This document shows, piece by piece, positions 17,112-25,878 of a stretch of 64,000 nucleotides of DNA. Source of the stretch: CAVUPF01 sp963803755 (GTDB taxonomy: Bacteria; Actinomycetota; Thermoleophilia; Solirubrobacterales; 70-9); the NCBI GenBank assembly GCA_963803755.1, contig CAWDNP010000010.1, positions 1-64,000 of the forward strand. The letters run 5' to 3'. The notes under the pieces were generated by a model. The model made no database searches. It was not told where the DNA came from and was given only the letters and a program-made list of their open reading frames with translations. Position 1 is the first letter of the stretch, and each line of letters starts with the position of its first letter. A program made the position numbers and the translations under genes.

Positions 17112-18349
17112 GCGGCGATCGCGCCGGCGATCTTGTCCTGTTCGAGGTGGGCGAGTTCGAGGTTGGCGACGCCGCTCATCAGGATCGAGAAGATCATCGT
17201 CTTGCCGTCGCGGTTAAAGCAGTAGCCGGAGAGGTTGCTGACCCCGGTCAGGGTGCCGGTCTTGGTCCGGCAGCGCCCGGCCGCCGCGGTTCCGCGCATA
17301 CGCGAGGCGACGGTGCCTTCCCGCCCCGCCAGGGGGAGGTCGGCGACGAAGTCTTCGCCGACCGGGGTGCTCTGCATCGAGCGCAGCAGGTCGACCACCT
17401 GGCTCGGGGAGGCGCGGCCGGACCGACTCAGCCCCGAGCCGTCGACCGCGTGCACGCCGGAGCCCTGCTGGCGGGCGAACCGGGCAACGACAGACGCCCC
17501 CGCCGCGGTGCTGCCGACGCCGCCAAACCGCGCCCCGAGCAGCTTGATCAGCGTCTCGGCGAAGAAGTTGTCGGAGTAGACGTCGGTGGTGTCGATGATC
17601 CGGTTCAGGGTCGGCGAGCGCACCACGGCGACTTGGGTGCTGTCGGGCGGCGCTGCTCGCAGCGCCACTTCGGAGGAGATGTCGACCCCGGCGCTTCGCA
17701 GCGAGCGCGCCAGCGTTAAGGCCGCGAGCTTGGCCGGGTTGCTGGCGAAGCTCGCGGCGCTCGGGCTGCTATAGCCGGAGTCAAAGGAGAGGCCGGAGAG
17801 GGGGCCGATGTAGGGGCTGGTCGCATAATCAGACCCCGCCACTCCGCGCAGCCGGTCAAAGATCGTGTCATCGGCGTAGAGGCGGCCGGTCACCGCGTGG
17901 ATTCCCGCGGCGCGGATCTGGGGTCCCAGGGAGAGCAGATCGGTCCCAAGGCCACCCAGGAAGCGGTCATAGAAGGCCGGCACCCCCAGCGTCGGGTCAC
18001 CGCCCCCCTTCAGGTAGAGGCTTCCATGCAGGGTCCCGTCCGATTCCAGGACGCCGTCGCTGAGGACCCTGGTCGGGATGCGGAAGTCCGGTCCCAGCCG
18101 CTCCAGCGCGGTCGAGGTGGTGAACAGCTTCATGTTTGAGGCGAGCGGTCGCTGTGTCTGCGCCGCCCGTTGGCAGAGGACGTGGCCGGTCTGGGCTTCG
18201 ATCACCATCAGGCCGCTGGCCTGCCCGCCGCCGCGCACCAGCCGCCCCTTCAGCGCCTGGCAGAGCTGCCCGGAGGAGGCGGCCCCCGCCGCCGCGGGCG
18301 CCAGGGTGAGGACGAGGGCCGCGAGGAGTGGTGCGTGGCGCCGACTCAT
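17105..18349 (-). CDS. dacB: D-alanyl-D-alanine carboxypeptidase/endopeptidase, PBP4 type
   Basis: A secreted peptidoglycan-trimming serine peptidase (S13 family). From ATG 18349 the N-terminus is a Sec signal peptide (MSRRHAPLLAALVLTLAPAA). The three active-site motifs are present: SxxK as SNMK (Ser about residue 71), SxN as SDN in DVYSDNFFAETLIKLLG, and KTG in TKTGTLTGVSNLSGYC. About 414 residues. An upstream in-frame ATG at 18391 would overlap the divergent patatin gene and spoil the signal peptide. It is convergent with ligA (7-nt overlap). Confidence 0.93.
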   Translation of the reverse strand: MSRRHAPLLAALVLTLAPAAAGAASSGQLCQALKGRLVRGGGQASGLMVIEAQTGHVLCQRAAQTQRPLASNMKLFTTSTALERLGPDFRIPTRVLSDGVLESDGTLHGSLYLKGGGDPTLGVPAFYDRFLGGLGTDLLSLGPQIRAAGIHAVTGRLYADDTIFDRLRGVAGSDYATSPYIGPLSGLSFDSGYSSPSAASFASNPAKLAALTLARSLRSAGVDISSEVALRAAPPDSTQVAVVRSPTLNRIIDTTDVYSDNFFAETLIKLLGARFGGVGSTAAGASVVARFARQQGSGVHAVDGSGLSRSGRASPSQVVDLLRSMQSTPVGEDFVADLPLAGREGTVASRMRGTAAAGRCRTKTGTLTGVSNLSGYCFNRDGKTMIFSILMSGVANLELAHLEQDKIAGAIAAY

Positions 18350-18356
18350 TCCCTGA

Positions 18357-18362
18357 GATAAT
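18357..18362 (+). promoter_or_regulatory. -10 box of the patatin gene, probably leaderless
   Basis: A GATAAT hexamer ends 9 nt before the ATG at 18372, and no Shine-Dalgarno sequence lies between them. That spacing places transcription start at or next to the start codon. The same hexamer at a similar distance precedes the DsbA-like gene and tRNA-Pro. A matching -35 element is not obvious. Confidence 0.5.
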
Positions 18363-18371
18363 CCCTTTTTG

Positions 18372-19619
18372 ATGGGAAAAGTTGTGGACATCGAGTCTCA
18401 GCCTCGGCGAGGGCGTTCCCGCAAACGCCCCTCGAAGACCGCTCTGGTTCTCGGTGGCGGCGGTTTCACTGGCGGGGTCTATGAGATCGGCGCCCTGCGC
18501 GCCCTCGACCTGCTCGCTGTCAACAGCACGGTCAACAACTTCGACATCTACGTAGGCACCAGCGCCGGCTCCTTTGTCGCCGGGATGCTCGCCAACGGCA
18601 TCACGCCCGAGGAGATGATGCAGGTGCTAAACGAGCGCGTCCCCTCCGAGCTGGATGACCTCGACCTCAACAAGGTGCTGAGGCCCAACTACCTGGGCTT
18701 CCTCCGCAAAGCGGCGGGGCTGCCGCTGCGCTCCCTGGAGCTGGTGCGGGCGCTGGCGCGGATCGGCGAGCTCTCTGCGATCGATGTTGGGGTCGGCCTC
18801 GCCGAGGCGCTGCCCACCGGCCTTTACTCGGGCGCCGGGATCGATGACTACGTCGCCGGGGTCCTCGCCGGCAGCGGCCGGACCAACGACTTCCGCCTCC
18901 TTGACCGCGAGCTGTACCTGACCGCGACCGACCTCGATACCTGCGAGCGGATCGTCTTCGGCGAGGACGGCTGGTCTGACGTGCCGATCTCCAAGGCGAT
19001 CGAGTGCTCGACCGCGCTGCCGATCGTCTACAAGCCGGTCGAGCTGAAGGGCCGCCAGATGCTCGACGGCGGCATCCGCTCCACCACCAACGTCGATATC
19101 GCGGTCGAAAAGGGCGCCAAGTTCATCGTCGTCGTCAACCCGCTCGTCCCCTTCGTCAACGACTTCGAGAAGACGATCCCGACCGTCTTCGGTAGCCGCG
19201 CGCGGCGGGTCTCCGACATGGGCCTGCCGGCGATCGCCAACCAGACCTTCCGGCTGATCGCCCACGCACGCCTGCATCAGTCAGTCGAGATGTGGCAGGA
19301 GCGCTACCCCGGGGTAGACATCGTCCTGATCGAGCCCGAGCCAAACGATGAGCTGATGTTCGGGACGCCGATCATGGACTATTCGCGGCGGCTGAAGATC
19401 GCCCGCCACGGCTTCGAATCGGTCACCGCGACCCTCGCTCAAGACTACGGCCGCTACAACGAGATCGCCGAGCGCCACGGCCTGGAGCTCTCCGAGCGTC
19501 GTGTCCGCCGCGTGGTCGAGCGGGCCGCGGAGGAGGAGCCGGAGCAGATCTCCGCCTGGCGCCGCGTCCTTGAGCAGACCACCTCGGTCCTGCTCCGCCA
19601 GTCCGGCGAAGCCTCCTAG
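18372..19619 (+). CDS. Patatin-like phospholipase family protein
   Basis: A serine acyl hydrolase of the patatin/RssA type. The oxyanion-hole glycine loop is LVLGGGGFTGGVYEIGALRA (about residues 26-45), the nucleophile elbow is GTSAG (Ser about 64), and the catalytic Asp is in QMLDGGIRSTTNVDIA. The dyad is therefore complete. There is no signal peptide, so it is probably cytoplasmic or peripheral on the membrane. At 415 residues it carries a C-terminal helical region beyond the core. The start is 22 bp from divergent dacB; substrate is unknown. Confidence 0.9.
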   Translation: MGKVVDIESQPRRGRSRKRPSKTALVLGGGGFTGGVYEIGALRALDLLAVNSTVNNFDIYVGTSAGSFVAGMLANGITPEEMMQVLNERVPSELDDLDLNKVLRPNYLGFLRKAAGLPLRSLELVRALARIGELSAIDVGVGLAEALPTGLYSGAGIDDYVAGVLAGSGRTNDFRLLDRELYLTATDLDTCERIVFGEDGWSDVPISKAIECSTALPIVYKPVELKGRQMLDGGIRSTTNVDIAVEKGAKFIVVVNPLVPFVNDFEKTIPTVFGSRARRVSDMGLPAIANQTFRLIAHARLHQSVEMWQERYPGVDIVLIEPEPNDELMFGTPIMDYSRRLKIARHGFESVTATLAQDYGRYNEIAERHGLELSERRVRRVVERAAEEEPEQISAWRRVLEQTTSVLLRQSGEAS

Positions 19620-19699
19620 CAACCCGCCCGAGCGCTACTTATCGCTGCTTGCAATTACTTTGCAATAAGAGTTGAATGCCGATCGCCTGAGGCGGCACT

Positions 19700-21482
19700 T
19701 CAGCTGGCGTAGAGCGCCTCGATCTCCGGTTCGTGCTTGGCGGCGACGACGGCGCGCTTCACCTTCAGCGTCGGCGTCAGCTCGCCGCTCTCCTGGGAGA
19801 GGTCGTTGGGGAGGATCGTGATCTTCTTGATCTGCTCGACCCGGGCGAAGCGCTGGTTGATCTTCTCTACGTGCGCCTCAACCGCGGCTTTGATCTCCCC
19901 GTTCGCGGCGAGCTGCTCGGGATCCTCAGGGAGGCCGTGCTCTTTGGCGTAGGTAACGACCTCTTCGGGGTCCAGCGTGACCAGCGCCACCAGGTAGGGA
20001 CGGCGATCGCCGACCACCACGCTCTGCGACACCAGCGGGTGCTGCTTGATCTCCGCCTCGAGGTTGGCCGGGGTGATGTTCTTGCCGCCGGCGGTGATGA
20101 TGATGTCCTTCTTGCGACCGGTGATCGTGATGAAGCCGTCGGCGTCGATCTCACCGATGTCGCCGGTGTGCAGCCAGCCGTCGGCGATCGCCTCCCGGGT
20201 CGCCTCCTCGTTCTTGTAGTAGCCCTGGAAGACGTTTGGGCCCTTGACCAGGATCTCGCCGTCCTCGGCGATCCTCACCTCACAACCGGGGAAGGGTTTG
20301 CCGATCGTGCCGATCTTGAAATCCTCGGGGGAGGAGATCGTCGCCGCGGTAGAGGTCTCGGTCATCCCCCAGCCCTCGAGCACGAGCACCCCAGCGGCGT
20401 CAAAGAAGCGCAGGATCTCGGGGTTGATCGGGGCGGCGCCGGAGACGGCCAGTCGCACGCGCCCACCGAACAGCCCGCGGATCTTCGAGAGCACCTGCTT
20501 GTCGGCGAACTCATAGCGCTTGCGCAGGAGGAAGCTGGGCTCGCGGCCGCTGCGCTGCACCTCGCGCATCCTCTTGCCAACCCCGATCGACCAGTCAAAG
20601 ATCACCTTCTTGAGGCCGCCCGCCTTTTCCATCCCGCTGTTCGCCGCCGTGTAGATCTTCTCGAAGATTCGCGGCACCGAGGGGAAGTAGGTCGGCCTTA
20701 CCTCGGCCAGGTTGGACATGATCTTCAGCGGGTCGCGCTCCCAGTAGGCGAGGGTGGCGCCGAGGTCGAAGCTGCCGAGCTGGACCAGCAGGGCGAAGGA
20801 GTGGGCGAGGGGGAGGTAGAGGTAGGTGACATCCTCGGGCTCGACCACGCTCGTTCTCGTTGACCATGTCGAGCATCGAGCGGTAGTTGCCGTGGCTGAT
20901 GATGCAGCCCTTGGGCGGGCCAGTCGTGCCCGAGGTGTAGATGAAGGTGCAGATGTCCTCGCGGGTGACGGCGCTCCAGCGCGCCTCCCACTCTGAGGCG
21001 TCGCGTCCCGAGCCGCGGGCGGCCAGGTCCTCGATCGAGATCGCGTCCTCGCTGGAGCCAGTCATCCGCACCACCGCCTCGAGCATCGGCAGCCGCTCGC
21101 GGACGGCGCGGATCTTCTCCATCTGCTCCTCGTCCTCGACCACGACGACCTTGGCGTCGGAGTTCTCCAGCACGTACTGGCACTCCTCGGGCGAGTTGGT
21201 CTGATAGACCGGGACGACGACCGCCCCGGCCGAGAGCGCCGCGAAGTCGAAGTAGGTCCACTCCGGGCGGGTGTTGGCGAGGATCGAGACCTTGTCGCCC
21301 TTCTGCACCCCGAGGTCGATCAGGCCCAGCGAAAGCGCCCGGACCGTCTCCAGCACCTCCGCGAAGCTGCGACTCACCCAGGCGCCGTCCTCCTTGTAGC
21401 TGACCGCGGGCTTATCGCCGTAGAGCTGGGCGGCGCGCGGCAGAAGGTCAGCGAGTGTGGTGGACTTGGTTCCCCGCCCCAT
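19700..21482 (-). CDS. Long-chain acyl-CoA synthetase, FadD15-like (one frameshift)
   Basis: An AMP-forming acyl-CoA ligase that activates fatty acids. The N-terminal part includes the ATP-binding P-loop-like motif IYTSGTTGPPKG. Past the break it continues with YLYLPLAHSFALLVQLGSFD, GWGMTETSTAATISSPEDFK and the hinge/C-terminal segment GWLHTGDIGEIDADGFITIT with GRKKDIIITAGGKNITP. The frame changes near 20852, between DMVNENE and VVEPEDVTYLY, consistent with one extra base. Joined length is about 593 residues, normal for FadD15. An 80-bp gap separates it from the patatin gene. Confidence 0.9.
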
Positions 21483-21497
21483 TGCGGGGAGTTTAAT

Positions 21498-21689
21498 TCA
21501 GCGGGCAGTGGCCGAGGCTTGCGCCCCCTGCCCCTGAGGCGAGACGCTCCTCAGCGAGGTCTCAAAGAGGCTGCGGTCGATGCGGCCGTGGAAGATCGGG
21601 ACGCCCATTTGCATGCACTTGCCGATCACCTCCTGCCGCTTCATTTGAAGCTCGTCGGCAAGCTCGGTGGGCGTCAGGTGATTGGCCAC
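21498..21689 (-). CDS. Small helix-turn-helix-like conserved protein
   Basis: A 63-residue protein starting at a GTG with a strong Shine-Dalgarno (GGGAGGT, 7 nt upstream): VANHLTPTELADELQMKRQE, VIGKCMQMGVPIFHGRIDRS, then a Ser/Gln-rich tail. The TPTELADELQMKRQEVIGKC segment looks like a compact DNA-binding helix-turn-helix. An upstream in-frame ATG (21779) would run through the promoter and lacks an RBS. It lies 15 bp before the fadD15-like start in the same direction, so the two may be co-transcribed. I do not know its target. Confidence 0.65.
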   Translation of the reverse strand: MANHLTPTELADELQMKRQEVIGKCMQMGVPIFHGRIDRSLFETSLRSVSPQGQGAQASATAR

Positions 21690-21799
21690 GGCGGACCTCC
21701 CAGGTAGTTGAAATCGAGTAGGGAGAATATTTATCGCTGGCGGCGGACGTGTCAATCGAAGTCCCGCATATTGCGGCAATTCGCACGTTTGGGAACCGG

Positions 21800-21805
21800 G
21801 ATAAT
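21800..21805 (+). promoter_or_regulatory. -10 box of the DsbA-like gene
   Basis: GATAAT ends 8 nt before the ATG at 21814, with no Shine-Dalgarno between, again suggesting a leaderless transcript. The divergent small HTH gene has its own promoter region in the same 124-bp gap; AT-rich TATTCT on the minus strand near 21726 is a candidate. Confidence 0.5.
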
Positions 21806-21813
21806 GCAGCTGA

Positions 21814-22581
21814 ATGTCCGAGGTCGCAGCCCATCCGATCCCGCGCCGCGGCCGGCTCTGGGTGATTGCCGTCCTCGCCTTCGGGTTCTTCGTGCTCGGC
21901 TACTCGCTCATCAGCATCGCGACCCAGAAGGGCGGCAAGCCGGTGGTGAGGATCGCGGGCATCTCCGAAGCCCAGGAGATCTTCGGTGGTCTGGAACAGG
22001 CAGGTGACCGGCTCGGCTCCTCCAGCGCTCCGGTGACGATCCAGGTCTTCAACGATCTTCAGTGCTCAAGCTGCCGCCAGGCCTTCCTTGGCACGATCCC
22101 CGGCCTGGTCGAAGGCTACGTCAGGCCCGGCGACGTCAAGCTCCTCTACCGCCACTACTCGGTCGCCGAAAGCCCGACCGAGCTCGGCTTCTACGGCGCC
22201 GAAGCCGCCGCCCAGCAAGGCGAGGGATGGCAGTACACCTTCCTCTTCTTCCGAAACCAAGAAGAAGCAAAACGGCAGGGCATAGACCAGAACTTCCTCG
22301 ACTCGATCGCCAATGGGGTCGAAGAACTGAACGTGCCGGAATGGGAAAGCTACCTCGAAAAGAACGGGGGGCCGAACGGCTCGATCGCCAAGAAGCTCGC
22401 CACTTCGGAAAAGCTCGCCACCGATCTTGGCATCCGCATCCCGCGAGAAGTACAGGGAGGCGAAGAAGGGGTCCAAGTCGAAGGACAGGCGATGATCGTC
22501 ACCGGCCCCAAAGGCAGCCGCACTCTTCAGGAAGGCCCGAACCTGGGCCAGGTCGAAGCGGCGATCAAGGCTGTGCGGTAG
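21814..22581 (+). CDS. Membrane-anchored DsbA/thioredoxin-fold protein
   Basis: A 255-residue protein with one N-terminal transmembrane helix (LWVIAVLAFGFFVLGYSLIS, about residues 15-34) and an extracytoplasmic thioredoxin-like domain of the Thioredoxin_4 type. The redox motif CSSC is in VFNDLQCSSCRQAFLG, and later helices match the DsbA insertion (AAAQQGEGWQYTFLFF). Family members oxidise or isomerise disulfides in exported proteins. It lies just upstream of tRNA-Pro and outside the integrated element. Confidence 0.87.
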   Translation: MSEVAAHPIPRRGRLWVIAVLAFGFFVLGYSLISIATQKGGKPVVRIAGISEAQEIFGGLEQAGDRLGSSSAPVTIQVFNDLQCSSCRQAFLGTIPGLVEGYVRPGDVKLLYRHYSVAESPTELGFYGAEAAAQQGEGWQYTFLFFRNQEEAKRQGIDQNFLDSIANGVEELNVPEWESYLEKNGGPNGSIAKKLATSEKLATDLGIRIPREVQGGEEGVQVEGQAMIVTGPKGSRTLQEGPNLGQVEAAIKAVR

Positions 22582-22597
22582 TTGCGGCGCGGTCTGG

Positions 22598-22603
22598 GAT
22601 AAT
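22598..22603 (+). promoter_or_regulatory. -10 box of tRNA-Pro
   Basis: GATAAT lies 10 nt upstream of the mature tRNA 5' end (22614), giving a primary transcript with almost no 5' leader. It has the same sequence as the -10 boxes before the patatin and DsbA-like genes. Confidence 0.5.
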
Positions 22604-22613
22604 CGCCGGCTCT

Positions 22614-22687
22614 CGGGGCGTGGCGCAGCCTGGTAGCGCGCACCGTTCGGGTCGGTGAGGTCCCCGGTTCAAATCCGGGCGCCCCGA
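22614..22687 (+). tRNA. tRNA-Pro (anticodon CGG)
   Basis: The cloverleaf folds by eye. The acceptor stem is CGGGGCG/CGCCCCG with discriminator A, and the D arm contains GCGCAGCCTGGTAGCGC. The anticodon stem CACCG/CGGTG encloses loop TTCGGGT (anticodon CGG, reads CCG). The T arm is CCCGG-TTCAAAT-CCGGG. CCA is not encoded. The 3' end (from 22675) is the attachment core used by the integrated element, and the gene remains complete on this side. Confidence 0.96.
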
Positions 22688-22691
22688 TTGG
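22675..22691 (+). repeat. Left attachment site core (attL)
   Basis: The 17-bp sequence CCGGGCGCCCCGATTGG covers the T-arm/acceptor 3' end of tRNA-Pro plus 4 nt. It recurs exactly and in the same orientation at 59008-59024. This arrangement is the usual product of tyrosine-integrase insertion into a tRNA 3' end. Confidence 0.88.
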
Positions 22692-22711
22692 CTAACCAAG
22701 ACCGACTCCCA

Positions 22712-22775
22712 GCGAACAGGCACGAATAAGCCCGCAATCAAGCGGTTTCGCGAGATCGGGTTCGTGCCTGTTCGC
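22712..22775. repeat. 15-bp perfect inverted repeat near attL
   Basis: GCGAACAGGCACGAA (22712-22726) and its exact complement (22761-22775) are separated by 34 nt. It lies between the attachment core and the arm-type repeats. It could be a transcription terminator for the tRNA, a factor-binding site or part of the recombination site; no T-tract follows, which weakens the terminator reading. Confidence 0.5.
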
Positions 22776-22804
22776 GGATGTTCGGTGGTCAGCGGGATGC
22801 AGAT

Positions 22805-22846
22805 GGCATGCAAGAGAAGCACGCCAGCATGCAAACGGCATGCAAG
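22805..22846. repeat. Probable integrase arm-type sites, left
   Basis: Three copies of a GCATGCAA box lie at about 22806, 22828 and 22839. The last two form a 21-bp unit (22825-22845) repeated exactly at 58953-58973 near the right end. Direct repeats inside both ends of a tRNA-inserted element are typical of arm-type integrase or Xis binding sites. Apart from these boxes and the inverted repeat, I see no gene between 22692 and 23111. Confidence 0.6.
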
Positions 22847-23111
22847 GCCCGCAATCCCTGAAGTCCGGCGGGCGAAAAAAGGCGTAGAGGTAGATAGGTC
22901 GATCTGGGCGTCCACGCCGCGTTGATCTGATCCCGAGTCAACGCATCTCAAGGTAAGACCCAATCTGAAGCTGTGGCCTGCAGGTACAACCGCCCGCAAG
23001 TCCGTCACGGCGTGTTTGCGAATACGACGCCGCCATGAGGCAAAGGGGATATCCGGTCTAGTGCGCCTGTGCGAGCGCGCTGTCGATGTCGTTAGGCAGA
23101 CTGCGGGCATC

Positions 23112-23609
23112 GTGGCTTCACCCAGCGACCTCACATACGAGATCTGGACCGACGGCGCCTGCGCCCACAAGACCACCGGCGCCGGTGGGTACGCGGCAGT
23201 ACTGGTTGCCCGCCGTTCCGATGGCAGCATCGCCGAGCAGTGGGAGCTCTCCGACGGCGACTTCGAAACCACGAACAACCGGATGGAGCTGATGGCGGTC
23301 ATCACCGGATTGCGCGCCTTGCCCGCGCCCGCGCGCGTGTGCATCCACATCGACTCCACCTACGTGATGAAGAACTTCCAGGGCTGGCTTGAGCGCTGGC
23401 AAGGCAACGGCTGGCGAAAGGCGAACAGGAAGCCGGTGAAGAACCGTGACCTGTGGGAGGAGCTGTCCACCGAGGTTGCCCGTCGCGACGTGGAATGGGT
23501 GAAGGTCGCCGGTCACACCGGGGTCGAGCTGAACGAGCGCGCGGACCAACTCGCCTGCGCCCAACGGGACGCCTACGCCGAGCGGAGCCGTCGGCGCCCC
23601 GTGGAGTAG
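23112..23609 (+). CDS. rnhA: Ribonuclease HI
   Basis: It cleaves RNA in RNA-DNA hybrids. All four catalytic acids are present: Asp in IWTDGACAHKTTGAGGYAAV, Glu in NNRMELMAVITGLRAL, Asp in IHIDSTYVMKN and Asp in LNERADQLAC, with the active-site His in VAGHTG. The GTG start gives 165 residues; longer upstream frames add a non-homologous segment. It is the first gene of the element and is transcribed away from attL. Its carriage here is unusual, since the host should have its own copy. Confidence 0.9.
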   Translation: MASPSDLTYEIWTDGACAHKTTGAGGYAAVLVARRSDGSIAEQWELSDGDFETTNNRMELMAVITGLRALPAPARVCIHIDSTYVMKNFQGWLERWQGNGWRKANRKPVKNRDLWEELSTEVARRDVEWVKVAGHTGVELNERADQLACAQRDAYAERSRRRPVE

Positions 23610-24182
23610 CTCCTCCCCGAAGGGGCAGTAGACCGGATACCCCCCTTCTATTCCGAAGGGCCCGGCCACGTAATCGACTCGGAGGCCTCATCGTCGCGCT
23701 CCGGCAGTCCCGCCATCGACGCCGTGGTTACGACCAACTAGATGGGGAACGCGTGGGAAGACTCAAGCCTCCCATCGGTCTGCACGCCACCAAAACAGAG
23801 GACCCCGCCAGTTTTCTTTGGAACGGCCGACGGGTCCTCTCAAACAATCAACCCGGAGCAGAGGCCCCAGGAAGTGAGTGACAAATGATACTCAGGTCGA
23901 GTCCCTGAGGTGGGCCCTTTGGACATTTGGACTACCTAGAGCACCGATCCCTGAGTGAACGTCAGCTCTTGAGCACAGACCTGAGGGTCCCGTCGGCCTC
24001 CATGTGTCCTTCCCCGCTCGATCCAAGCACCCGCCTGTCGCACACGCGAGCATGTGGCTAGTTGCGCACAAGCCGATGTCCGGAATAGCTGAGACCCCGT
24101 GATGCTAATAAGCGCTGCCAAGGAAGCTTTGTGCCAATCGAATTTGGATGCTCGTACAGGCCTGCATGTTCCTCTTGTCGGG
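23610..24182. other. Gene-poor interval
   Basis: About 570 bp between rnhA and the end of the dnd operon. Short frames on both strands show low-complexity Arg/Pro/Ala-rich translations typical of antisense noise, and none has a convincing RBS. I see no hairpin with a T-tract and no tRNA-like fold. Confidence 0.5.
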
Positions 24183-25493
24183 TCAAAGTGGTGAACTTCT
24201 TCCGACGCAGATCGTCTCAGCAAGGAAGAGCTCCTTTCGGTGGAGAATCGGCGGGTTTTCGCGCTTGGAGTAGTCGACGAAGTCGGTGTGAAGGCTGTCG
24301 AGCGCGACCATGTAGGCGCCCTTCAGCGCTGGGTGCGGATCGGCATCGAAATCTGGATACTCGAGGTAGGCCACCCGCGGTCGCTCGAAATCAAGCTTGA
24401 TGATCGTCGCGTCAATCACCGTGCCAAGCAGTTCACGAGCACAGCCCTCGAGCACCCGTAGGCATGGCGGCAATGCCGGGACCGCACTGGCGTGCACATA
24501 CAGCGCGCTCGGCATCCTCTTGCCGACCTTGGCAGAGCGGATCGCCTCGGTAATCAATTCCTGCTCGCCGATCGCAAATAGAGCCCTGTCGGCTGCCTCG
24601 ATCGAGGCCTTGTAGGAGCCAAAAAAGTCCTTGATGTCGTACTGAAGCTCGTGTGGGAGATCGACGAGTCTCGGTCGACGACGGAATCGCGAGAGGGCCA
24701 GGTAGACGAGCAGGTCCTCGTAGCGCGCGACCCGCGCTCGATCCCAGCGCTCCTCACCAGTCAAGACCTTGATGATCTGAAATGCCTGTCGCGGGGTTCC
24801 GACCTTCTCACGCAGCTCCGCTTGGCGCTCGTACTCGCCGACCCGGGGGACCCGACCGTGTTCCTCCACCCAGGCGGTGTAGTCCTCGAGTAGTTCCTGG
24901 TGCTCGTCGAAGACCAGGTCGCTTCGCCGCAGGCGCGCCCGCGGGCGCCGCATGCGCGTAAGCATGTAGGCCTCCGCTTGGTCTGGCTTGCGGAAGACAT
25001 AGAAGATGCCCGGCTCAGCGGCGACCGGAGGCATCTCCAGCGTTTGCTCGATCCACTCCCTAAGCTCGGTCTGGGTGAAGAACCGCTGAAAGGTCCCAAG
25101 CCCGGTGAGCACACCGTCACGATGCCCCTCTGCCGCTGCGATTCGGCGCTCTTCGCCCTGAAGGCGGGCGGAGACCACGAGCACCTCCTCGGCAAGTTCC
25201 CAAGCGGAGTGCAGGACCTCCGTGCGCTCGCGTCCGTCCTCGATCACGTTTACGACGTAGCCGAGGTTGACCACATGAGCTGGCTTTCGCTCGTTCTCGG
25301 GGAAGAAGTTGGGGTCGTAGCCTGCGGCATCAAAGCCGAGCTTGGTGAGCCGCTCAATGTCGCCCCCCCTGCCGCAGCCATAGTCGAAGACGCTTGTCCC
25401 GTCAGTGAGGATCCCGTCCTCGAGAGCCCGAGCCGTAGGCCTCGAAAGCGCGGTGCGCCTGAGCGCCGTCCGCTCCCGCGCTACTCCGGCCAC
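24183..25493 (-). CDS. DNA phosphorothioation-associated putative methyltransferase
   Basis: A 436-residue protein with a SAM-binding motif near the N-terminus (VFDYGCGRGGDIERLTKLGF) followed by YDPNFFP, then a long C-terminal region with conserved blocks such as LVDLPHELQYDIKDFFGSYK. I recognise the family that co-occurs with dnd genes (the dnd_rel_methyl type). Its role is not established; suggestions include tRNA or DNA modification tied to sulfur transfer. It starts at a GTG 1 nt past the dndE stop and is the last gene of the dndBCDE operon. Confidence 0.85.
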   Translation of the reverse strand: MAGVARERTALRRTALSRPTARALEDGILTDGTSVFDYGCGRGGDIERLTKLGFDAAGYDPNFFPENERKPAHVVNLGYVVNVIEDGRERTEVLHSAWELAEEVLVVSARLQGEERRIAAAEGHRDGVLTGLGTFQRFFTQTELREWIEQTLEMPPVAAEPGIFYVFRKPDQAEAYMLTRMRRPRARLRRSDLVFDEHQELLEDYTAWVEEHGRVPRVGEYERQAELREKVGTPRQAFQIIKVLTGEERWDRARVARYEDLLVYLALSRFRRRPRLVDLPHELQYDIKDFFGSYKASIEAADRALFAIGEQELITEAIRSAKVGKRMPSALYVHASAVPALPPCLRVLEGCARELLGTVIDATIIKLDFERPRVAYLEYPDFDADPHPALKGAYMVALDSLHTDFVDYSKRENPPILHRKELFLAETICVGRSSPL

Positions 25494-25494
25494 G

Positions 25495-25878
25495 TCAGGA
25501 AGCGTCGACGTCCGCGAGCTTGATCAGTTGCTCGATGCTCTTCAGATCGCGCTCGCCGTACAGGTAGCCAATCCCGCGGTGAAGGTGCAGGCGCAGCTGC
25601 TCTGCAACCGAGTCCTTATTCACGGCCTTCCTCTCGCACCGGGCGCGCTGGATAAGAAGGCCCAGATAGACATCTGCCTCCGAGCCCCCGAATGTGCGCC
25701 AATCGATCTCGATGTTCGAGTCGGTGGCAATCTCTGTGGATGGCGGCGAGGAGTCCTCGGCCAGGGAGCGGGCAAGCGCCCAGCGGCAGAGCACGTTGTT
25801 GTGGGCAATACCGGTCCGGCGCTTGAGTGCGATCAGCTGCTCCTTGGCCTGCTGGGAGACGCGGACGGTGGTGATCAT
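25495..25878 (-). CDS. dndE: DNA sulfur modification protein DndE
   Basis: DndE is a small basic protein of the PT machinery; homologues bind nicked DNA and are required for sulfur incorporation. The 127-residue frame has the family features: RVSQQAKEQLIALKRRTGIA near the N-terminus, CRWALARSLAE, and the C-terminal HLHRGIGYLYGERDLKSIEQ. The ATG overlaps the dndD stop by 4 nt (ATGA), so translation is coupled. Confidence 0.92.
   Translation of the reverse strand: MITTVRVSQQAKEQLIALKRRTGIAHNNVLCRWALARSLAEDSSPPSTEIATDSNIEIDWRTFGGSEADVYLGLLIQRARCERKAVNKDSVAEQLRLHLHRGIGYLYGERDLKSIEQLIKLADVDAS

Noticed and set aside
19733..20863. A 376-codon plus-strand frame opposite the acyl-CoA synthetase
   Set aside because: It mirrors the codons of a well-defined AMP-binding enzyme, has Asp/Val/Leu-rich noise composition and no RBS.
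22805..22846. Short regularly spaced repeats as a CRISPR array
   Set aside because: Only three 8-bp boxes with unequal short spacing, no Cas genes, and an exact copy at the other end of the element; arm sites fit better.
23936..24223. A 95-codon minus-strand frame after the dnd methyltransferase
   Set aside because: It overlaps the 3' end of that gene's own strand region, lacks an RBS and shows no domain-like pattern.
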